A program made the position numbers and the translations under genes. Shown here piece by piece: positions 22,593 to 28,587 of a stretch of 28,587 nt of DNA. Position 1 is the first letter of the stretch, and each line of letters begins with the position of its first letter. The notes beneath the pieces were generated by a model that was not told the DNA's origin, searched no databases, and worked only from the letters and a program-made list of their open reading frames with translations. Source of the stretch: DAOTXL01 sp034434895 (GTDB lineage: Bacteria; Chloroflexota; Anaerolineae; JAAYZQ01); the NCBI GenBank assembly GCA_034434895.1, contig DAOTYI010000130.1:1-28587 (forward strand), written 5' to 3'.

Positions 22593-24059
22593 GTGACCGA
22601 GAAATCGGTGCGCGTTCGCATCGCGCCCAGCCCGACCGGCTATTTTCATATCGGCTCGGCGCGGACAGCGCTGTTTAACTGGCTCTTTGCCCGTCACCAT
22701 GGCGGCAGGTTTATTGTGCGCGTCGAAGATACCGACCGCAGCCGCTACCATCCGGAGGCTGTGCCCGACATGCTGGCCAGCCTGCGCTGGCTGGGCCTGG
22801 ATTGGGACGAAGGCCCGGAGGTGGGGGGCGACTATGGCCCTTACTTTCAGTCGGAACGGCTGGAGATCTACCGCCATTATGCCCACTGGCTGGTCGCCCA
22901 GGGCCATGCCTACCGTTGCTACTGCCCGCCGGAGCGGCTGGCTGCCCTGCGCCGCGAGCAGCGCGAGGCCAAAGATGACATCGGCTATGACCGCCACTGC
23001 CGTACCCTGACCGCCAGGCAGCGGGCTGAGTATGAGGCCCAGGGCATCATCCCGGTCATCCGGCTGGCGGTGCCGTTGGAGGGGCAGACGACATTCCATG
23101 ACGTGCTATATGGCGACATCACCGTAGACAACAGCGCCCTGAACGACCTGGTGTTGCTCAAGAGCGATGGGTACCCCACCTATCACCTGGCCAACGTGGT
23201 GGATGACCATCTGATGGCCATCAGCCATATCATGCGGGGTGACGAATGGCTCTCGTCGGTGCCCAAACATGTGCTGCTCTACCATGCCTTTGGCTGGGAG
23301 GTGCCGGTGTACGCCCATCTGCCGCTCATTCTGGCTCCCAGCGGGCAGGGCAAGCTGAGCAAGCGCCACGGTGGCGTGGAGGTGCGCGATTTTCGCCGTC
23401 AGGGGTACCTGCCGGAGGCGATGGTCAACTACCTGGCCCGCGTCGGCTGGAGCTATGACGATAAAACCGAGATCTTTAGCCGCGAAGAGCTGATCCGCTA
23501 TTTTGACCTGTCGGGGGTCAATAGCTCGCCGGCCCGCTTTTCTTACGAACGGCTGGAGTGGATCAACGGCTACTATATCCGTCAGCTTGACGCCGATGAC
23601 CTGGCGGAGCGGCTGGTGCCCTTCCTGGTCGAGGCGGGGTTTCCTGTTGCGGCCAACCAGGTGCGGCCCATCGTGCCGCTGGTCCGCGAGCGGCTCAAGA
23701 AGCTGGCTGATGTGGTGGAATGGACCGACTTTTTCTTCAAGGAGCAGCTCGACTATGAGCCGGCGGCGCTCATCGGCCCCAAGATGACGGCTGCCGGGTC
23801 GCTGGCTGCCCTGCGACGAGCACGGGAGGTGCTGGCCTCTGTGCCTGACTTTCGGGCGGAGACGATCGAACCGCCGTTGCGCGCCCTGGCCGATGAGTTG
23901 GGGCTGAAAAGTGGGCCCCTGCTGGGCATCCTCCGCGTGGCGGTCACCGGCAAGACGGTGGCCCCCCCTCTGTTCGAGACGCTGGCTGTGCTGGGCCAGG
24001 CGCGGACTGTGGCCCGCCTGGATCGGGCGGTTGAGAAGCTGGCGGCCCTGGTGGCGTGA
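22593..24059 (+). CDS. gltX: Glutamyl-tRNA synthetase
   Basis: A 488-residue class I aminoacyl-tRNA synthetase of usual bacterial length. It charges tRNA-Glu with glutamate. The HIGH motif is in PSPTGYFHIGSARTALFNW, followed by GRFIVRVEDTD. The KMSKS-type loop is GKLSKRHG. The C-terminal part is the helical anticodon-binding domain (WTDFFFKEQLDYEP onward). Start GTG at 22593 follows GGAGGAGAGG. It is followed after 219 bp by glnS, so the organism appears to charge glutamine directly with GlnRS. Confidence 0.96.
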   Translation: MTEKSVRVRIAPSPTGYFHIGSARTALFNWLFARHHGGRFIVRVEDTDRSRYHPEAVPDMLASLRWLGLDWDEGPEVGGDYGPYFQSERLEIYRHYAHWLVAQGHAYRCYCPPERLAALRREQREAKDDIGYDRHCRTLTARQRAEYEAQGIIPVIRLAVPLEGQTTFHDVLYGDITVDNSALNDLVLLKSDGYPTYHLANVVDDHLMAISHIMRGDEWLSSVPKHVLLYHAFGWEVPVYAHLPLILAPSGQGKLSKRHGGVEVRDFRRQGYLPEAMVNYLARVGWSYDDKTEIFSREELIRYFDLSGVNSSPARFSYERLEWINGYYIRQLDADDLAERLVPFLVEAGFPVAANQVRPIVPLVRERLKKLADVVEWTDFFFKEQLDYEPAALIGPKMTAAGSLAALRRAREVLASVPDFRAETIEPPLRALADELGLKSGPLLGILRVAVTGKTVAPPLFETLAVLGQARTVARLDRAVEKLAALVA

Positions 24060-24079
24060 CGGGCACTGCTGAGAATGGA

Positions 24080-24132
24080 CCCGCCAGGTCGCGGGAAGCA
24101 CAGAGTGGTCTGGCGGGAGCGAGAGGTTTTTT
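24080..24132 (+). terminator. Possible weak terminator after gltX
   Basis: CCCGCCAG (24080-24087) pairs with CTGGCGGG (24110-24117), and T6 follows at 24127-24132. The loop is long and the T run is nine bases from the stem, so this is a weak candidate. Confidence 0.35.
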
Positions 24133-24146
24133 CGGATAGGCACTAC

Positions 24147-24264
24147 CAGTCTGAAAAGCTTACCACAAAGACACAAAGGCCACAAAGGAACACGAAGGAA
24201 ACGAATAAAAACCGCATAGTGCCCCTGGTGTCCTTTGTGTCTTGGTGGTTTTCAGACAGGCTCT
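24147..24264. repeat. MITE-like inverted-repeat element, copy B (upstream of glnS)
   Basis: The left end is CAGTCTGAAAA (24147-24157), and the right end is TTTTCAGAC then AGGCTCT (24249-24264). Internal arms carry ACCACAAAGACACAAAGG on the left and CCTTTGTGTCTTGGTGG on the right, which are largely complementary. The right end runs into the glnS ribosome-binding site. The family is shared with copy A between mreC and mreD. Confidence 0.75.
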
Positions 24265-24278
24265 ATGGAGATGAAACG

Positions 24279-25960
<1,682 letters not shown>

Positions 25961-25961
<1 letters not shown>

Positions 25962-25997
25962 AAAAGGCGCCAGGTACTCCTGAAGTGCCGGGCGCCT
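25961..25997 (-). terminator. Terminator-type hairpin after glnS, U run on minus strand
   Basis: A 14-bp stem, 12 Watson-Crick plus a G-T-type pair and one mismatch (25965-25978 with 25984-25997), has loop CCTGA. An A5 run at 25961-25965 makes it a classic intrinsic terminator for leftward RNA, overlapping the glnS stop. On the plus strand no U run follows. It resembles the tRNA-Leu terminator at 56-87 (shared GCGCCAGG core). Confidence 0.65.
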
Positions 25998-26003
25998 CAC
26001 CGG

Positions 26004-26093
26004 GGGTTTCGAAGCAGAAGAACGGAGCGCCCCATTCACTCTGCTCCCGCCGGGTCTGCAATGGGGTGCCCCATGCCCATGTTCTGCTTCGAA
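26004..26093. mobile_element. Miniature hairpin element flanked by 11-bp direct repeats
   Basis: About 90 bp with 12-bp perfect terminal inverted repeats (TTCGAAGCAGAA at 26008-26019, TTCTGCTTCGAA at 26082-26093). An inner pair of arms (GGAGCGCCCCATT and AATGGGGTGCCCC) is mostly complementary. CGCCTCACCGG flanks it on both sides (25993-26003 and 26094-26104), like a target-site duplication. The left copy overlaps the right arm of the terminator-type hairpin. No coding capacity is apparent, and the mobiliser is unknown. Confidence 0.6.
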
Positions 26094-26113
26094 CGCCTCA
26101 CCGGCTTTCCAAT

Positions 26114-26142
26114 TTGTCAAGAGGCGGGTTGTATGCTACAAT
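26114..26142 (+). promoter_or_regulatory. Promoter of tRNA-Gln
   Basis: TTGTCA (26114-26119), 17 bp and TACAAT (26137-26142). The predicted start near 26149 is only about five bases before the mature tRNA. Confidence 0.85.
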
Positions 26143-26153
26143 AGCCCCGCCGA

Positions 26154-26227
26154 TGGGGGATCGTCTAGCGGCAGGACACGTGACTCTGGATCACGGCACC
26201 GGGGTTCGAATCCCTGTCCCCCAGCCA
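26154..26227 (+). tRNA. tRNA-Gln, anticodon CTG
   Basis: The sequence folds as a cloverleaf. The acceptor stem is TGGGGGA/TCCCCCA, with the weak U1-A72 pair and discriminator G typical of tRNA-Gln, and CCA is encoded at 26225-26227. The anticodon stem is CGTGA/TCACG around loop CTCTGGA, giving anticodon CTG. The T loop is TTCGAAT within GGGG-TTCGAAT-CCCTG. It lies downstream of glnS with its own promoter and a terminator. Confidence 0.97.
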
Positions 26228-26232
26228 AAAGC

Positions 26233-26268
26233 GACCGGCTCCCACCCAAAAGGGGGGAGCCGGTCTTT
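26233..26268 (+). terminator. Terminator of tRNA-Gln
   Basis: An 11-bp perfect stem (GACCGGCTCCC at 26233-26243, GGGAGCCGGTC at 26255-26265) is followed by TTT. On the other strand it is followed by GCTTTT, so it may also act on leftward transcripts from the BY-kinase gene. Confidence 0.8.
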
Positions 26269-26279
26269 AGCTCAACAGA

Positions 26280-26296
26280 CTTTTCAGACAGGCTCA
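26280..26296. repeat. Solo end of the MITE-like family
   Basis: CTTTTCAGACAGGCTCA at this position matches the right end of the elements at 14212-14328 and 24147-24264. No partner end is visible nearby. It runs into the stop codon of the leftward BY-kinase gene. Confidence 0.5.
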
Positions 26297-27934
26297 TCGC
26301 CGCCAGAACAGACGCCCCAGCAGCGGGATGCGCTGGTACCAGCGCCGCCGCCGCCGTTTGCGGCCTTTGTTGTCTTCGGAATAGTAGTAGTAGTAATAGT
26401 AGTAATAGTACCCGCCGGCACTCCGCGGCGAGAGGCGGTTCAGAGCCACCCCCAGCAGGTTAGCCCCCACCTGCCGCAGGTTTTCCACCGCCTGGCGGGC
26501 CATGTTCCGCCGCGTCCGCCCGGCATCGGCCACCAGCAGCACGCCGTCGGCCTGGGCAGCCAGCACCGTTGCATCGGTCACCGGGATGGCCGGCGGTGTG
26601 TCGAACAGGACCACGTCGGCCCTGTCTTTCAGTTGTTCGATGAGCTGGCGCATCTTTTGCGAGCCGAGCAACTCCGAGGGGTTGGGCGGCAGGGGGCCGC
26701 TGGTCAGCACGCGCAGGTTTTCAATGCCGGTCTCTTGCAGATGCCCATCCAACGATGGTTCATCCTGGAGCAGGACGCTGGTCAACCCCTCCTTGTTCTG
26801 AAGTTGAAAGATCTTGTGCAGCATCGGCCGGCGCAGGTCTGAATCCACCAGCACCACCGATTTCCCGGCCTGAGCCATGACCACCCCCAGATTGGCCAGG
26901 GTGGTGCTCTTGCCTTCCACCGGATTGGGGCTGGTGACCACCAGCGACTTCAGGGGCCGGTCCAGCGCCGAAAACTGGAGGTTGGTGCGCATGGCCCGAT
27001 AGGCTTCAGCGATGGGGGACTTGGGGTGGCGGACGGTGATCAGTTTGTCGGCGGGGTTGTCGCCGGCGATGCGGCTGATGGCCCCCACCGTGGTCAGCCC
27101 CATCGTCCGGGTCGCATCGTCGGGCGATTTGACCGTGTCATCCAGATATTCCAGGAGAAAGGCCGCACCTGTGGCCAGGACCAGCCCCACCGCAGCGGCC
27201 AGCAGCACCTGTTTTTTCCATTGCGGGCCGACAGGCACCGTGGGCAGGCTGGCTTCTTCGATGACCGTGAGGGTGTTGATCCCCTGATCGCCTAACAGCA
27301 ACTGGTATTGGGCATAGGTGGCCTGCCAGGTGTTGACCTGGTTTTGCAGGATGGCGATCTGGTTCTGGATCTCCTGGATCTGCCGGGCGCTGAAAGCCTG
27401 GGCCAGGTCTGCCTCCAGTTTCTGGATCTCCTCCTGGGCAGCCTTGATTTTGGGCGGCAGGCTGTTGGCCTGCTCCTGGATGAACTCGCGGTTGCTGTCG
27501 TGCGGCCTGGCCTTTTCGACACTGCTGATCAGTTGCCGGGCCAGCTCATCGGCGATCAACTGGGCCCGCCTGGGGTCGGTGTCGATCACCTTGATCTCCA
27601 TGAGCTGGGTGTTGGGCACCAGGCTGACTGCGATCTGCCCTTGCAGGCTGCGCCATCCCTCTTCAAAGCCCAGCGCCCGGGCCGTCGCTTTCAGGATCGG
27701 CTCGCGTTTGATCAACTCGGAGTAGGTCTGGGCCAACTGCTGGCCGGCATAAAAGTCGGTGTAGTTGGGGTTGGCCTTTTCGATGGTCTGGCCGATCATG
27801 AGTGTGGTGGAGCTCTGATAGATGGGGGGCTGGTCTTTGGCCGCCAGCCAGGTGGAAACCCCGGCGACGGCCGTGCCAAGCAGGATCAGCCATAACCATT
27901 TCCAGACAACCGCTGCATACTGCCGTAGCTCCAT
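26294..27934 (-). CDS. Polysaccharide co-polymerase/BY-kinase fusion (Wzz plus tyrosine autokinase)
   Basis: A 546-residue protein. The N-terminal Wzz domain has helix 1 at about residues 12-31 and an extracytoplasmic coiled region. Helix 2 lies near residues 246-264. The cytoplasmic BY-kinase domain has Walker A NPVEGKSTT, Walker A' VVLVDSDLRRP and Walker B VVLFDTPP. The C-terminal cluster is ten consecutive tyrosines (26381-26410), followed by an Arg-rich stretch and IPLLGRLFWRR. Such proteins control chain length and export of exopolysaccharide or capsule, and autophosphorylate on clustered tyrosines. The start is ATG, with a good promoter at 27953-27981. No glycosyltransferase genes are visible in the window. 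Confidence 0.92.
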   Translation of the reverse strand: MELRQYAAVVWKWLWLILLGTAVAGVSTWLAAKDQPPIYQSSTTLMIGQTIEKANPNYTDFYAGQQLAQTYSELIKREPILKATARALGFEEGWRSLQGQIAVSLVPNTQLMEIKVIDTDPRRAQLIADELARQLISSVEKARPHDSNREFIQEQANSLPPKIKAAQEEIQKLEADLAQAFSARQIQEIQNQIAILQNQVNTWQATYAQYQLLLGDQGINTLTVIEEASLPTVPVGPQWKKQVLLAAAVGLVLATGAAFLLEYLDDTVKSPDDATRTMGLTTVGAISRIAGDNPADKLITVRHPKSPIAEAYRAMRTNLQFSALDRPLKSLVVTSPNPVEGKSTTLANLGVVMAQAGKSVVLVDSDLRRPMLHKIFQLQNKEGLTSVLLQDEPSLDGHLQETGIENLRVLTSGPLPPNPSELLGSQKMRQLIEQLKDRADVVLFDTPPAIPVTDATVLAAQADGVLLVADAGRTRRNMARQAVENLRQVGANLLGVALNRLSPRSAGGYYYYYYYYYYSEDNKGRKRRRRRWYQRIPLLGRLFWRR

Positions 27935-27952
27935 GTTTCATTACCCTATTCT

Positions 27953-27981
27953 ATTGTAACACATTGTGGGCGATTGTGCAA
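27953..27981 (-). promoter_or_regulatory. Promoter of BY-kinase gene
   Basis: On the minus strand TTGCAC (-35, 27976-27981), 17 bp and TACAAT (-10, 27953-27958). The start near 27946 leaves a very short leader before the ATG at 27934. Confidence 0.75.
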
Positions 27982-28009
27982 CCCGGTGCCCGCAGGCAAA
28001 CGCACCCTG

Positions 28010-28587
28010 CTATTTGACCCAGACCGGGTCCCAATCGTTGGCGGGGCTGCTGAGCAAAAGGCGCCGCCCGCTGCCGTCGGCGTTCATGATCCAGAGCTGC
28101 CGCCGGCCGCTGCCCTCGTTCGACCAGAAGACGATCTGTCGGCCGTCGGGCGACCAGGAGGGGTGCTTGTCCCATTCCCACTGATTGAAGGTCAGCCGTT
28201 TTTGACCTTTGCCATCGGTGCCGATGAGATAGATATCGTCGTTGCCGCTTTCGGCAGAGACAAAGGCCAACTGGTCGCCGGCCGGCGACCAGACCGGGTC
28301 GTAGCTGGTGCGGCTGTTAAAGGTGACCTGCCACGAGCCGCCATAGTAGGCAGAATAGATATAGACCTGCGGCACCCCCTTGCCGTCGTTCTGGACGTAG
28401 GCCCACGCCTGGCCGTCGGGTGAGACATTTTCCCGTTGCAGGGCCAGGTCATAGGGCCAGCGGGCGGTGAGCAACCCGACGCGTCCCGTGCCGGGATCGA
28501 GCACATAGACCCCTGGCTGTCCACCCCGGTCGGAGAGGAAGAGGATTTTGCCCCGCAGGATGGCGGGCATGGGGGGCGTGGTGGGGG
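28010..28587 (-). CDS. TolB-like beta-propeller protein (partial, 5' end outside window)
   Basis: The reading frame is open to the right edge, so only the last 192 residues or so are seen. They contain repeated PD40/WD40-like blades, each with a W/V-SP-x-G-x-x-x-x-F/Y core: VSPDGQAWAYVQ, WSPAGDQLAFVS and WSPDGRQIVFWS, with DPVW motifs between. Such propellers are usually exported and act as binding or scaffold domains. The gene is upstream of the BY-kinase on the same strand, 75 bp away. The preceding frame (PTTPPMPAILRG) is proline-rich, possibly a linker to an upstream domain. Function is unknown. Confidence 0.8.
   Translation of the reverse strand, partial: PTTPPMPAILRGKILFLSDRGGQPGVYVLDPGTGRVGLLTARWPYDLALQRENVSPDGQAWAYVQNDGKGVPQVYIYSAYYGGSWQVTFNSRTSYDPVWSPAGDQLAFVSAESGNDDIYLIGTDGKGQKRLTFNQWEWDKHPSWSPDGRQIVFWSNEGSGRRQLWIMNADGSGRRLLLSSPANDWDPVWVK

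Noticed and set aside
26381..26410. Short tandem repeat of TAG/TAA as a possible CRISPR or noncoding repeat
   Set aside because: It is the coding microsatellite for the tyrosine run of the BY-kinase. No CRISPR array is present in the window.

Overview
The window is a GC-rich bacterial chromosome segment, most likely from a Chloroflexota (Anaerolineae-like) bacterium. That placement is an inference from protein style and gene order (mreBCD, a class B PBP, minCDE and rodA in one run); no rRNA is present to confirm it. Most genes are housekeeping. Accessory material sits in a few intergenic slots.

Layout, left to right. (1) A leftward secG / family 5 solute-binding-protein operon is followed by tRNA-Leu(CAG), which has its own promoter and terminator. 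(2) A rightward five-gene branched-chain amino acid ABC transporter operon (livK, H, M, G, F) follows a roughly 280-nt structured leader. (3) A leftward pair encodes a class III aminotransferase and a DapB/diaminopentanoate-dehydrogenase-like enzyme, convergent with liv and ended by a shared 15-bp hairpin. (4) A long rightward cell-shape and division block holds mreB, mreC, mreD, mrdA (PBP2), a coiled-coil C39-like cysteine peptidase, minC, minD, minE and rodA, plus a GNAT acetyltransferase. Genes from mreD to the acetyltransferase mostly overlap or nearly touch. (5) Two intrusions interrupt this order. An AT-richer type II restriction-modification module (intact m4C-type methyltransferase, frameshifted BglII-type endonuclease) lies between mreB and mreC. 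A VapBC-like toxin-antitoxin pair between the acetyltransferase and gltX is bracketed by 61-bp direct repeats that each carry a promoter. (6) gltX, glnS and tRNA-Gln(CTG) form a Glu/Gln translation cluster. (7) Leftward genes at the right edge encode a Wzz/BY-kinase fusion with ten consecutive tyrosines near its C-terminus and a partial TolB-like beta-propeller protein.

Several small palindromic repeats lie between genes: a MITE-like family with AGTCTGAAAA ends (two copies and one solo end), a 90-bp hairpin element with 11-bp flanking direct repeats between glnS and tRNA-Gln, and terminator-type hairpins. Good sigma-70-type promoters can be read for secG, tRNA-Leu, liv, the aminotransferase, mreB (two), the toxin-antitoxin pair, gltX, tRNA-Gln and the BY-kinase.

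The most unusual items are the peptidase gene embedded between PBP2 and MinC, a RodA with about 120 extra residues, the decayed BglII-type system inside the mre locus, the promoter-duplicating repeats around the toxin-antitoxin pair, and a possible Ile-Val-Leu-Ile leader peptide ahead of the liv operon. No wholly new multi-gene system is evident.
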